A stretch of 55,778 nt of DNA, from positions 1-55,778 of the forward strand of contig NZ_JAQVBV010000021.1 of the NCBI RefSeq assembly GCF_028690125.1. The letters are read 5' to 3'. Below, piece after piece: positions 8,666 to 20,000 of this stretch. Every line of letters starts with the position of its first letter. Positions within the stretch are counted from its first letter, which is position 1. The notes beneath the pieces are model-generated. The model had not been told where the DNA came from and searched no databases. It saw only the letters and a list, made by a program, of their open reading frames with translations. A program made the position numbers and the translations under genes. Source of the DNA: Bacteroides sp. (GTDB lineage: Bacteria > Bacteroidota > Bacteroidia > Bacteroidales > Bacteroidaceae).

Positions 8666-11122
8666 TTAGAATTCTCCTAGTTTGGCAATTGATACAAATT
8701 GTTGTTTTGAACAGATATGCGAAACTTCATAACATTTGAGGTTTTTGTTCCCGAGGGTGATAGAATGGAGATCTATCTGGACATCGGGTTTTATTCTGTG
8801 GTTTAAGATACATTTTATTTCTGCTTGAGCCATACCGGTTGGATCATCGGTTTTTGATGCAGTAAGCAACCCGCCGTGTTTTCCTTTACCTGTACCGACT
8901 GTAACAACGGTTGGTGATATGTATTTTCGTTTTACAAAGTATCCGATATTGTCCTGGATATAGAATGTGTATGATTCGGGGTCGGTATACCAGTCTTTTG
9001 CTTTGATTCCGCTTGATGCACTGGACATATGTGCCATTTTTTGGAGGTTCATGTAAGGGTTACCATATAAAATTGTGGCGAACCCGAATTTAAATAATAT
9101 TTCCGGGCAGATGACGCCTACCGGGATACCTACCTGCCCAAGGAGTTTGGCAATAACCTGATCGTAAGGTTCGTTTACTGCAATGGGCATGATCTCGGCT
9201 GGAGCTCGTTGAAGTTTGAGCATATCGTTGAATGCGATTATCGTTGTTGCGGTATCTGCGCCAATTCTGGTATCATAGATATCCGTGACAAATCCTTCAA
9301 AGATAGTGCTAAAATCCTGTTCGTATCCTGCTTTAACCAGTATCCTTGATTTTTCTGCGAGGATCTTCGTTTTTGTTGAAGGGTTTATATTATATAAGGT
9401 TACTACGGCAGTATCTGCAGATTGTTCGTTTGATGAAGATATTTTGAATTCGATTGAATGATCTGTAGCAAGTGAAAATACAGCGATATCAACATTTGAA
9501 GGAGGTGTGCCTTCAAGTGCTTCTTCAAGCGTATCCTGAGTGATATATACTTCGGCGATTCTACCCCATATGTCGGTGATTGAAGTTTCACCTGCAGCTA
9601 CATGGGAGTCTTGAGCAATGATATCATTAAACACGTATAATCCCGACCTTATTCTATCTTCTTTGTTTCTGAGTAATGGATGTGTAGTTGTATCCCTGGA
9701 GGATTCTGCCCGTTTCTTTGCCAGTTCGGGATCAAGTCCGAGAAATTCAAGGATTTCTGCAGGTGGTTGGTTGTTAGGGGTTGCACACATTGCTTGGATA
9801 CATCCTGATTCTCCTGAAGTGACAAATTTACAGCAGGGTAGTGTGAACACTGATGTTGCCAGAGATTTTTCCCGGATATCGACATCGACATTGGGGTTTT
9901 GAGGGTTATCTACACTGGCTGCCGGGATGAAGATACCTCTCTCGGCTAAACTTGAATCTTTTTTACCGTCGTAGAGATGGTTGGTATCGGATGTAGGAAT
10001 AGTATCTTTTTTATATTCGAAATGTGTTGAGATGTCGTTGAATGCGATTGACGGGTATACCGGTTCTTTATCTTTTTTGGTGTAATGAGGTGATACTGAA
10101 GGATCATTCATGTATTTGGTGACAGAGATCGGAGTAGGATATTCTCCGGTTGTGAATATCGGGTTGAGGTATCCTCCTGATTGAAACAGGAAATTACCAT
10201 GTCCCGGTGTTGGTTTTACCCAGTCCCGTAACCTCATTGCGAATATGATATTGAGTTTGAGGTATGTCCAATACACATCAGAGAACGGGTTTAAGGTTTT
10301 CCATGCAAGTGGACTGAGTTTTAGATCCGCATACATTTTAAATAGTGTTTCTCCGATAAGTGACGCATATAATGAAGTGTTTAAGATCTGTTTCCAGTTT
10401 GCATATCCTAACAAAACTTCCGGAGATACTTTATGAGATCCTTCTCTTCTGTTTGCCATTGAGGATTGGAGACTTGATGAGTTGTTTGATTGGATTGGTA
10501 TGAAATCGTTTGAGAATATTGATGTTATTGCTCCCGATATCAGAGTAATCGTTACAATTCCCATGAGATCTTTGAATAACTGATCAATTGTATCAACTAT
10601 ATTCGTAACGAAATTTGTACCTTCTTTGAATATTCCCTCTAAAATAATGTAGGGGAGGGATTGCGGGTCGTTATCAGTGAGAGGGACGTGAGGGAGTTCG
10701 TTCTCTTTACGTGCATAATTTTCATCATAATATGTTTTTGTTTTTATGTATCGATCTCCGATAACATTATTGAAAAACATTTTGAGATCTACGTCTCGTT
10801 CTATTTCGTGTCTATAGAGACAGGCAATTGCCGGGATAGATAATACTTCTGCATATAGTATGAGTAATCCTACCTGGAACCTGATTTGTTTATCCAGTTG
10901 GTAATAATCGTTAGCATCGAGGGAGATAACGATAGATAATCCGTTACCTCCTATAAGGTGACGAAGGAGAGCAAACAGGTTTGCTGTTTCCATATACCGG
11001 TTCATCTGGATTGTAGTAAATGCTGAGAGGACGGGGATTACATACTTTGATGAGAAGAATTTCCATGCCATTGGGACAGGTGATATATGGGCTGTAAATG
11101 CATTTGCTACAGGTGGTTTCAT
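8666..11122 (-). CDS. Baseplate hub protein (gpD-like C-terminus) with large N-terminal extension
   Basis: 818 aa. The last 260 residues (from about DIAVFSLATDHSIEFKIS) look like the phage late-control gene D / gp27-type hub: TLYNINPSTKTKILAEKSRILVKAGYEQD is the characteristic beta segment. The N-terminal half is unusual: long amphipathic helices and a hydrophobic stretch near residues 185-215 (DLMGIVTITLISGAITSIF). A segment around YANWKQILNTSLYASLIGETLF resembles the helical units of the two upstream proteins. Hubs are usually 350-400 aa, so this is a fusion or expansion. No ribosome site is visible before the ATG. Confidence 0.75.
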   Translation of the reverse strand: MKPPVANAFTAHISPVPMAWKFFSSKYVIPVLSAFTTIQMNRYMETANLFALLRHLIGGNGLSIVISLDANDYYQLDKQIRFQVGLLILYAEVLSIPAIACLYRHEIERDVDLKMFFNNVIGDRYIKTKTYYDENYARKENELPHVPLTDNDPQSLPYIILEGIFKEGTNFVTNIVDTIDQLFKDLMGIVTITLISGAITSIFSNDFIPIQSNNSSSLQSSMANRREGSHKVSPEVLLGYANWKQILNTSLYASLIGETLFKMYADLKLSPLAWKTLNPFSDVYWTYLKLNIIFAMRLRDWVKPTPGHGNFLFQSGGYLNPIFTTGEYPTPISVTKYMNDPSVSPHYTKKDKEPVYPSIAFNDISTHFEYKKDTIPTSDTNHLYDGKKDSSLAERGIFIPAASVDNPQNPNVDVDIREKSLATSVFTLPCCKFVTSGESGCIQAMCATPNNQPPAEILEFLGLDPELAKKRAESSRDTTTHPLLRNKEDRIRSGLYVFNDIIAQDSHVAAGETSITDIWGRIAEVYITQDTLEEALEGTPPSNVDIAVFSLATDHSIEFKISSSNEQSADTAVVTLYNINPSTKTKILAEKSRILVKAGYEQDFSTIFEGFVTDIYDTRIGADTATTIIAFNDMLKLQRAPAEIMPIAVNEPYDQVIAKLLGQVGIPVGVICPEILFKFGFATILYGNPYMNLQKMAHMSSASSGIKAKDWYTDPESYTFYIQDNIGYFVKRKYISPTVVTVGTGKGKHGGLLTASKTDDPTGMAQAEIKCILNHRIKPDVQIDLHSITLGNKNLKCYEVSHICSKQQFVSIAKLGEF

Positions 11123-11134
11123 GTGGATCGGTAA

Positions 11135-11704
11135 TTATGTTTGATCTAGATTATCGTTGTGCCATTCTTCATCTATTTTGTTTTTCCAGTATTCGTGGTC
11201 ACCCCATCCTTCGCCTGAAGTAAATACACCCATATCACTGAATAAACGTCGTTCAAATGTGCCGTTATCACGTTCGTACATGAACCGGTTCATGATATCA
11301 TCCTGCATTAAATAATCGTTATCATTGGCAGTAATGAGAGGAACACCATTGATTATCATTGTGAAATCACCTACACCGCTTACTAAGATTCGGTTCCTGA
11401 TCTCGACAAACGCGATGATTTCTGCTCGGAAGAATGATAGGTATCCGAGGTTTGTCGGATATATCAGAGCTGATACTAATGGATTTTTACAGAGGTTTGC
11501 CAGATTAACACAATCTGAAATACCGTATGTTGCTAACTGGTATGATTTTTGGAACTCTTTCCTCATGAAACAGAGGTTTGTGATGATGTTTAAACACTGG
11601 TATGCTTCTTCCAAAAGGAATAACGCAAAGATTGCCTGATTACGATACATACCGAATATGGTAATCAGGTTTTCTGCAGATAGTTTGGTTAATCCGTATG
11701 TCAT
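11135..11704 (-). CDS. Helical-repeat baseplate-region protein, one unit
   Basis: 189 aa, mostly helical. Its core, RNQAIFALFLLEEAYQCL followed by YISFF-like and FRAEIIAFVEIRN segments, matches both halves of the 359-aa protein encoded just upstream. It therefore has one repeat unit plus an acidic, aromatic tail. The ATG overlaps the upstream stop (ATGA). No known family recognised. Placement between the Dit-like/plug genes and the hub points to a baseplate or tail-tube-end component. Confidence 0.6.
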   Translation of the reverse strand: MTYGLTKLSAENLITIFGMYRNQAIFALFLLEEAYQCLNIITNLCFMRKEFQKSYQLATYGISDCVNLANLCKNPLVSALIYPTNLGYLSFFRAEIIAFVEIRNRILVSGVGDFTMIINGVPLITANDNDYLMQDDIMNRFMYERDNGTFERRLFSDMGVFTSGEGWGDHEYWKNKIDEEWHNDNLDQT

Positions 11705-12780
11705 GAGAATGTCAGTTTTGTGAATTTTTGGGTTAACGGGTTCAGAATGGAATCCGTGGTCAGATTGAGTTCCGAGGGATTGAATGTTTTTAGGACAGGT
11801 GATCCGGTTTCAAAACTCCAGTATTCGTTTTCCTGGAGAGTATACCCCTCGTGGATATAGTAATTTTTTACCCATGATAAGTAGACGAACATTGTTCTGA
11901 AATATGAATTGAATCCGATGTAGCTGACTCCTCGGGTAATTGCGGCAAATACAGGGCTGTTTGTGAATTTTATCAGACCGATTAGGTCGTCCATCCACCA
12001 GTTTGCGAGTCTTCCTGCGAGATGAGCGCCACGAAGGTATTCTTCAGAACCGTATTCTGTGTTATATACGAGGAGATATCGTATCGCGTATTGTAAACAT
12101 TGGAATCCTTCTTCGCAGATAAACATATAGAATGAAGCGTAATTCCATTGAAGTTGTAATGAATGGGAGAACCGGGTTTTTGTTTGTGGGATTGGTCTTC
12201 GGTATTCTGTGATATTAACGAGATCTCCATAAGGTATGCCGGACCCCGGAATGGGGGGTTCGACATAGCAATCTATATGATCATCATTTAATAAGGGGTT
12301 ATAAGGAGTATTTTTTTCGATATAGGGGATTGAGTAGACTAACATGAAATCGAGGCAACCCCGGAAATATATATTGAATGCAATTGTGCCTGCATACGTG
12401 AGGGTATAGAGGATTGATGTTGCCATTGTTGTTTTTGTGTAGGTTTCGATTGCTTTGATAAATTGTATTGCTGATATTCCTTCGGGGAGATCGTCTTCTG
12501 GTTTGTGTGATTGGTATTCTAATGGGATATTTCCGGGAAAACTGGTCATCATAACATAATCTTTTAGGGTATCGATGAACGAGTTCGCAAGTTTACCCGC
12601 ATATTTTTTCCCTTCCATGTTTTGTCCTGCATATGCTGCTGCACGAACCGTAAAATAGAGCGTGTTTGCTGCTTCTTCTTTCAGGAACAAAGTATATATC
12701 ATCTGATCCCGGACGAGTTTTGATGTCCTGAAGATGGTGGCAGGAGTTATTGCAAGGATGTTACGAGGTTCTGCGTTCAT
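11701..12780 (-). CDS. Helical-repeat baseplate-region protein, two units
   Basis: 359 aa with two homologous halves. Unit one spans about residues 22-165 (DQMIYTLFLKEEAANTL ... AGKLANSFIDTL ... FRGCLDFMLVY). Unit two spans about 210-320 (ASFYMFICEEGFQCLQYA ... AGRLANWWMDDL ... FRTMFVYLSWV). Many aromatic residues and hydrophobic faces suggest stacked helices that could touch the membrane or tail lumen. The ATG overlaps the upstream stop (ATGA) and its own stop overlaps the next gene. Unrecognised family, likely structural. Confidence 0.6.
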   Translation of the reverse strand: MNAEPRNILAITPATIFRTSKLVRDQMIYTLFLKEEAANTLYFTVRAAAYAGQNMEGKKYAGKLANSFIDTLKDYVMMTSFPGNIPLEYQSHKPEDDLPEGISAIQFIKAIETYTKTTMATSILYTLTYAGTIAFNIYFRGCLDFMLVYSIPYIEKNTPYNPLLNDDHIDCYVEPPIPGSGIPYGDLVNITEYRRPIPQTKTRFSHSLQLQWNYASFYMFICEEGFQCLQYAIRYLLVYNTEYGSEEYLRGAHLAGRLANWWMDDLIGLIKFTNSPVFAAITRGVSYIGFNSYFRTMFVYLSWVKNYYIHEGYTLQENEYWSFETGSPVLKTFNPSELNLTTDSILNPLTQKFTKLTFS

Positions 12781-13091
12781 GTAGTGGAGATGTCAGCGAA
12801 TATAAAACCGGTTAGGTTAGCGAGGTTCGTGTTTGTTACATAGATTAGGAATAACGGTTCACCAGTATCAGGATCTTTGACTTTATGGTGTTTTGATGCG
12901 GTGATAAGCATAGAATTGAATATGGTTTTTCGTTTATCGGCGGTTTTGATGCAGGCAGTATATGATCCTGTAAACAGATTCCATTTGTATTCTATTTTAT
13001 ACAATTTATTTTTGTGAATTATAGATTGTATTTGATGGTATTTATGTTTAGGGTTCGAATCAAACGGTAATTTTGTTTTAGTGATTGACAT
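12777..13091 (-). CDS. Small baseplate plug-like protein
   Basis: 104 aa. A beta-rich pattern (LYKIEYKWNLFTGSYTACIKTADKRKTIFNSMLI ... GFIFADI) resembles the small plug proteins encoded between Dit-like and hub genes in several myophages (Pam3 gp18 type). Size and position fit; sequence support is modest. GAGGAAATC precedes the ATG as ribosome site, and the stop overlaps the next start (ATGA). Confidence 0.45.
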   Translation of the reverse strand: MSITKTKLPFDSNPKHKYHQIQSIIHKNKLYKIEYKWNLFTGSYTACIKTADKRKTIFNSMLITASKHHKVKDPDTGEPLFLIYVTNTNLANLTGFIFADISTT

Positions 13092-13100
13092 ATGATTTCC

Positions 13101-13976
13101 TCATTTTGGGAAAAATGCATTTCCTATTGCGGTTCCGATTGTTTGACCTGCTAATAATACTGCTGCTGTAGGATTAAGTAAAGCTGTTGCAGCTAACGGG
13201 ATTATATTTACTGCAACATTTGCTGCATTACCGAGTGTGCACCATATATCGCATTCCTGTTCGGGAGGCGTTTCCGGGGATGGGGTTTCCTGTGCTCTTC
13301 CTGTATTGGCAGGGTTTTGTGTATCTGTTGGTGTCCAGTCGCCCTGGATGCCTGCTCCCTGAGTGAATGTTGCTGTAGCTTTTCTAATCTCTGTCAGGGA
13401 AAATGAAGCATACAGGATATTCTCTGAATCGGACATTTGAAGTTTGAATGTTCCGATTGCCATCTGATCAATGACTTTGAATGGGGTGATGACTGTATGA
13501 AGTTTTTTTGCTGAAAGGAGTTCCTGGAATGCAATGTGTTCATTTTTTTCACGATCCAGTGATATTGTTATTTTGAATACTGAAGGAAGTTCAAAGATGT
13601 GATCGTGAACAATGTATTGATCTTCTAGAGGGTGTTCCGGGACGAGGAAGTTACCTTCGAGATCTACCATCTCAACGGCAAGGAAGTTTTTACCTCCGAT
13701 AGTGATATTGTTTGTCAGAGCATTCCCTGCACCGTTTGTTGATCCTCCTGATGGAGTTGTTGGTGTTGTTGGTGTTGTTGGGTTTGTTGGCGATCCTGGA
13801 GGTAATTTTTTGATGATTTGACGGTTGAAATTGTAACAATTTGTGCAACTGTTCAGGTTAGCTTCGTGTTGTGCTACAAAATGCCCACAATCTATTAATG
13901 CAAGCTGGTTATCTCGCCATGAATCGAAATGTGTCCATCCTTCTACGGGTTGTGTCCATGGGTCCACTGTAGTCAT
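13101..13976 (-). CDS. Dit-like baseplate/tail-tube-end protein
   Basis: 291 aa. The central segment EHPLEDQYIVHDHIFELPSV, then FKITISLDR and a long strand-rich region ending SLTEIRKATAT, matches the Dit-like tail domain that connects tail tube to baseplate. A proline/threonine linker (NPTTPTTPTTP) precedes it and a hydrophobic Ala-rich C-terminus (NVAVNIIPLAATALLNPTAAVLL) could be buried or membrane-facing. N-terminal cysteines (DCGHF, SCTNC) may bind metal. A TATA box centred about 24 bp before the ATG indicates a leaderless start of the baseplate operon. Confidence 0.7.
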   Translation of the reverse strand: MTTVDPWTQPVEGWTHFDSWRDNQLALIDCGHFVAQHEANLNSCTNCYNFNRQIIKKLPPGSPTNPTTPTTPTTPSGGSTNGAGNALTNNITIGGKNFLAVEMVDLEGNFLVPEHPLEDQYIVHDHIFELPSVFKITISLDREKNEHIAFQELLSAKKLHTVITPFKVIDQMAIGTFKLQMSDSENILYASFSLTEIRKATATFTQGAGIQGDWTPTDTQNPANTGRAQETPSPETPPEQECDIWCTLGNAANVAVNIIPLAATALLNPTAAVLLAGQTIGTAIGNAFFPK

Positions 13977-13991
13977 TCGTTGTTATAGTAT

Positions 13992-14008
13992 CATATAAAT
14001 ATAAAAGT
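13992..14008 (-). promoter_or_regulatory. TATA promoter of the baseplate operon
   Basis: The minus strand reads ACTTTTATATTTATATG, centred about 24 bp before the ATG at 13976. It lies immediately before the stop of the giant upstream gene, in the short gap between them. Archaeal-type leaderless start is inferred. Confidence 0.6.
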
Positions 14009-14013
14009 TAATG

Positions 14014-17000
14014 TCACACATATTTCGTAACTCCCTGACTATACCAGTGGATCATGAAATCTCTGGCTGATAAATCTATTTCATAATGGATTTTATCCAG
14101 GACGAGGTTTGTTTGTGATTGGATTTTTGATTTGATCTTTTTGTAATCGAACCAGATACCTAATCCGGGGTTTTCCGGATCTGTTGTGAATGGATCATCC
14201 AGTGATCCGATTCCTTTTGCAATACGTTCAGCAGTTGAATACAGGGTATCGTTCATAGGATCGGTATATGGCGATTTTCTGCCGAGTCCGTTGGCAATCA
14301 GGGCATATGATAAATCTATGGAATCTCCGGACGTTGTCGAGTAATTAACATATGCAAGAATTCTTCCGTATCGATCGTATCCGAATGATCCTGATGGGAT
14401 GAGGATTGTTGCGTTTCTTCCTTCAAGGATCTCCTGGACGAATTTCTTTGCAAAGTTACCGTGGAGTGTCAGGGTCTGTTGATCGACATGATCACCAAAT
14501 CGTGTGGGGTTGTTTCTCCATCCATCGGTTTCAGGGGTATCCACTCCAAGTAATCTGATGACGATTGGAGGGTTCATTCCATAGGTGATCTCAATTGTAT
14601 CTCCATCTATAACACGTGATACGTATGCTTCAAATGGAACTCCTACAGGAAGCCCGATATAGAATTCGTCCGATACGTTTTTGTAGATTTTATCCGGTAT
14701 TGATGAGGTGATTGTGCCGTCCGACTGCCAATAATAGATGTCTGCTTTTATTTCTCCTGGTGCAGGTCCCTGAGTCTCATAAATGGGTCCTTCGTAAATT
14801 ATTTTATAGAGATCTCCGTTATCTTTTTCCAGAGCTGATCTAATATCTAGGTATATGGTGGTTCCACTGAAATCAAGAACATCTCCGTCTTTACTGATGA
14901 GTTCGCCGTCAGCAGTATATGAATAGGGATCTGATGAATCTTTTTGGAATTTTTGTGATCCCATCCTGTAGATATAGATTCCTTCAACCGGTTTGTCTGT
15001 TGAAACATATCTGAGTTCTCCTGCCGGAGCCATTATGTTCATTAACCTGGTATTTTCGAATTTTTGGGTTTCAATTTCAGCAATATCTAATCCGGTTATA
15101 ACAGATCCGTCGGGTTTTCGAACAACACCGTTTTCATCGGCTGTATATCCCATAAGATCTAATATTTTTTCTGATGAAGCACGTTGCCAGAACGAACTAA
15201 CCGTGTTCCAGTTTGCAAAGAAATTGTTGTATTGTGCATAGAACATAGTGGACCGTATGGCTGCAGGGAATAGTTTTAATACCGTTTTGTAATTTTGAGC
15301 TAGTATATAATAGATGGCGTTTCCAAGTAACATGGATGATGCAAGGTATGCTGCTGTACCTGCTCCTCCCATGAATAACCCTGTTGTGAATCGGTTAACT
15401 GATTGTAAGGGATACATTTCGCCCATATATGCGCGTATTCTGGCGATTTGAATATCCCATGGTATGTGTTGGGTAATGAGTGTATCTGTTGGTTTGGTTA
15501 ATATGGGGGTGATTGCATCTTCGTTATGCAGGATATCCAGGACTTCCCGGCGATTGAGTAACCTTGTGTCAGGGATGGTTGTTTTAGATTCAATTTTGGC
15601 AAACAGGGTATCGAATGATCGGGTTTCACCCGGACGTTTCATTAGATCATATGTTTGTTTGAGGATATCTCTGTTAGATAGTGTATAATACCAATGGTTG
15701 TCTCCGATGGGGGGAGGGACATCTCCCCAAATCTTAACAATCTGGTTGTTTCGAGCAACCCTGTCTGCATCCGTAACTAGGAGGTTGTGTTTGTTAAGTT
15801 CAGTAACAATATGTTTTTGAGTCCATAGATAATCATCTAGAGCTGCGTTTTTTATAAAGTCGTCGTATAGTTCAGGGTTTTTACCAAACGAATCGAAGAT
15901 TAACCTGATGTTATCTTTATTGGTGGTTTCGATATATCGCATATATTGTTGGTAATGGATATTCGATCGCAGGAATGTTTTTGTTGGATCTTTTGTTGAT
16001 CCGAAATGAACCATATAGTTTCCTCCAAACACTCTGTTTTCCATTTCGTATGTATGGAGTGTACCTATAACCCGGTTAATCCAGTCTGTTCCACTCATAC
16101 TATGTTGAGGCGCATAGATGTTTTGGTTCAGGATTTCACTGGATGTTCCTGCTTTTGCATATTTGTTAAAGAACCAATTTGTTATTTTTGAAGTGATGTA
16201 GGTACCGTAACCCGGATATCTTGTTTTTGTGGATGAAAACGGTGTCCAATACGATAATGTTTCGGCGATATATGGACTGATTGCATACAGGACGGTTGAT
16301 GTTGATGTTTGATCTACGTATTCCTGATATAATTTGTTGTATTGGTAATCGAAATCGTCGGCGGTAATTTGGTTTGTATCGAATTTTGTTCTGAGTTCTT
16401 TGAATTTTGTTGCGTATTCGTAGCGTTGTTTTGATATCTCTTTTAACCGCGTGATTATACCGGTTGATTGAGTATTTGCAATGTCGGGGAACAGAGGGGT
16501 ATCAAAATTATATTTGAGATCAGTGGATTTACGGAGTTCGTTTATGGCTTTTACATAGTCTGTTGTTGAAAGTGTACCTGCTTTATAGTGTGATTCCAGG
16601 ATAGCTGCACTTGCGTGATATTCTTCAAGAACAATTGATCGGATTGCGTCTGGTTCGTGTGGGAATATGTCAGGATATGTTTTTGTGAATTCATTAAATA
16701 TCTGATCATATTTTGGTTGGATCCATTGGATGAATCGTTCTCTAAGCGTATACTGCATTGTGTTTGTAGTTGGATCAAATCGGTGTTTGTTCTGGTTTCC
16801 GATTTCTATTACATATTGATAAAATGTTGGATCTGATGCAGAATGTTCTCCGAACACTGACATTTTTGATGTGGGATTGGATTTTCCTGCAAAGAATGAT
16901 TCGAATAATGCACGATCCTGGGGGGTAACACCCATTCGTTCGGCAAGAAACTCTCCGAGTAATGCTGATCGATAATGTTCAGGTAATGGGTTGTTGGATT

Positions 17001-20000
17001 GTGATCGGGCAATGGTTTCGATATCGGTATATTTGATATTATAATGGTCAAATAAGTTTAATTCTTCTGGACTAAAGATATTCCTGAATGTATTACGAAG
17101 ATGCATCTCTTCTACTGTTATCATTTTGAGTTGGGTTTGTGAAGTGATGAGATCTCCACCAAGATCGTCGCGAGATCCCATCCATCGTGAGATTCTTAAA
17201 TGAGCTTTTTCCAGTAACGATAAGTGGGTCTGTGAAGTATCAGTGATCATTGGGATGAATGCGTTTGCCAGAGTGTCATCTGATTTTGACGCGAGATAAC
17301 TGAGTTGTTCCAGTTCGACAAACCGCTCGTAGTTATTGAGGATCATATCAAGGTGTGGGGCTGATACTTCTTTTGCAGTATTGATAGCATATGCGTTCGC
17401 GCTTGATGAATGATCTTTTAGGATATATCTCATTACATATCGGGGGATTTCGGTATCTGTAAGTGCGATGGGATCACTTAATGAAGCCCAGTTCATTTCA
17501 GCTTCGTGTGCTTGTATTGCCATCCTGATTGCATCTTCTCGTTTGAGGATGTATCGTTGGGGGATATTTTTTTCGTCAATATATTGGATAGATATATAAT
17601 CGTGTGCTGGATCACTGTATTTGAGTATCTGGTTTGGATTTCGAAGATCAAAATCATGGATTAATGTTGGATCTTCATCGACGGCTTTTGCCAGATGATA
17701 CCTGAATTTGGATTCTGTTACGGTGTTTGATTGAGGGTTGATTGAGTCAAGGACCGGTTTGTATGAATCAAGAACATTTGAGAATTCTACCAGTGATTGA
17801 CGGGTTGTTTGATCGAAATGCAGATGCTGGAATTCTCTGTTGAATGGGAGGTTGTTGTTGGTATGGTAAATATCATAAATACCTGTATTATAAATATCTC
17901 GTTTATGTGTTGTGGCGAGGTATGCTACTTCCCGCGCATAATAGAATTCGCGACGAAATTGATCAGATATCACTGCTTGTTGATGTTCGGATAATGCTTT
18001 GAATTCGGGTGAGTTTAGAATATCTATTTTTGAGGTGAAATACGATTCGTCAAATTCGAATACTGCTTTTTGGATCTTATATTCGTCTATTTTCGGACGG
18101 TATTCCCCAAACAACCAATGGTTTCGTTCTTTATAGAATGTTGATTTGAACCACGAACTTACCGTGATTGGTTCTGGTTTTACGTCAGGTGTTGGGATAT
18201 TTGGTGTTTTGGTATAGAATAGTGAATCCCTGTTAATTACAGGGATTGTCATATCTGCATGAATAGCTGTTCTATCAAGTGAATTTATTAGTTGTGTTTG
18301 ATCAATAGTGGCTGCGTTTCGATCAAGGAGTTTATGGAGATCATCAAATGTCCTGATAGTATTATGGATGAATGGGAAATTTGCAGCTTGTTTCAGATTT
18401 GTGTGTTGTTGACCAAATGGAGTATATGTTTCGTCCTGGAGTTTTAACAGGATTTGATCGTCGGTGATCTTTTTGTTTGCTGCCCGGATATCTTCGAGTC
18501 CTCGGTTGAATACTCTTATTTCATAGGTATTTCCTTCTGAATAAATTAAGAATTTTAGTTGATCGAGATCAGTCATTGCAGCAATTTTGTTTGGATCTCC
18601 TTTATCTAATGCACGTTTGATAACGGGAAAATCATGTAAACCAATCGTGTCTGCTGACATGAACTGATAATTGTTATATTCGTTTATAATGAACTCGCGT
18701 TCGTCCAGGATTTTTTTGTGGTAATAGGGATCATAGTATCCGAGTTCGTCTCTGGTAACGCCGTAGATTTTGAATAGCTCATCGTTTGTTAAACTCTGAA
18801 ACTTTTTTAGATGGGTAAGACCTGCGTCAAGGTAATTATAATCATTTATAAGGGAGCGGTAGGCTTCTGGGTCGAATCCATACATTGACAGGTGGTTTGG
18901 ATTCTTTGAAGTAGCGTCGTGGAGTCCGTGGTAGAGGATGTTTGCCCGATAGGGTGTGTCTAGTGGTGTTGGTCGTTTTGATGTTTGTAAGACATATGTT
19001 GAGGTTTTACCCATTGCGTTTGTAACAACTTCGTGATGGTAAAGATAACTATTGAGTTCGTTGATTCGTTGTTCGCTGAGTTTGTGGTAATTTATATCAT
19101 ATAATTGTGCGATTTCCGGATCTAATGGAAGTGTTTTTGATGGGATGGCTGTTTGATCGATAAGTTGATCTGATAATTTGCGATTAATCATTCTTTGGAA
19201 TACGATCGGATCGTTTGAATCTGCTGTTAAAAGGAGATAATCGCGATAAGATATATCGTTAAATTGTATACCTTTGTATTGAGTATAATCGAAACCTTCC
19301 GGGAATAGATAGGCGATATCATCGGTAAATTGGACAAGTCGTTTACGACCGGCTATATCTGCTTCGTATCCCGGAGATCGTTCGAATAACTCTTTCGGTA
19401 ATGGTTTTTTACCTTCGTCTGAGAGGATATTGAGGAGTTCTCCGAGGGATTGTACTCTTGGTTTTGCGGGAGGGTAGAGTTCTGATTGATAACGGATTGC
19501 CTGTGCGATCTGATCTTCAATTACTTTGGGGAATCGTTGTTCGGTTTTTGGGAACTGGAGATCGAATCGTGTTACGGAGTCGCTGCCGGTTTGAGGTAAT
19601 GCCGGATCGCCAAGGTTTTCTTTACGAGGGTATGCGTCGTTGAGTTCTTTATATATTTTTGCCGATTCTTCTGTAGTATACAGAGTAAGTCGTGATGGGT
19701 GTTCCGGGGCTGCATATGCTCTTAATTTTGTCGGGACTGTTTCCAGAGGATCAAATGCTTTTGCTATTAATATTCTGAGTTCAACCGGATCTGGTGATAG
19801 AGGATATATTCCTTCATATATTTCAGGATGAATAACTTTGCGTTTATTGATGATATTTTGTCTTGTTGTTGTTGGAGTATTGGGATCGGTAAGTAACCGG
19901 TATTCGTTATATGAGAAATCTCCGTATGATTCGATATTGCTGATATATTTTCGTTGTGATGCAAAGTGTCCAGGGACCGGATCGAAGATCTCTTTTGGAA

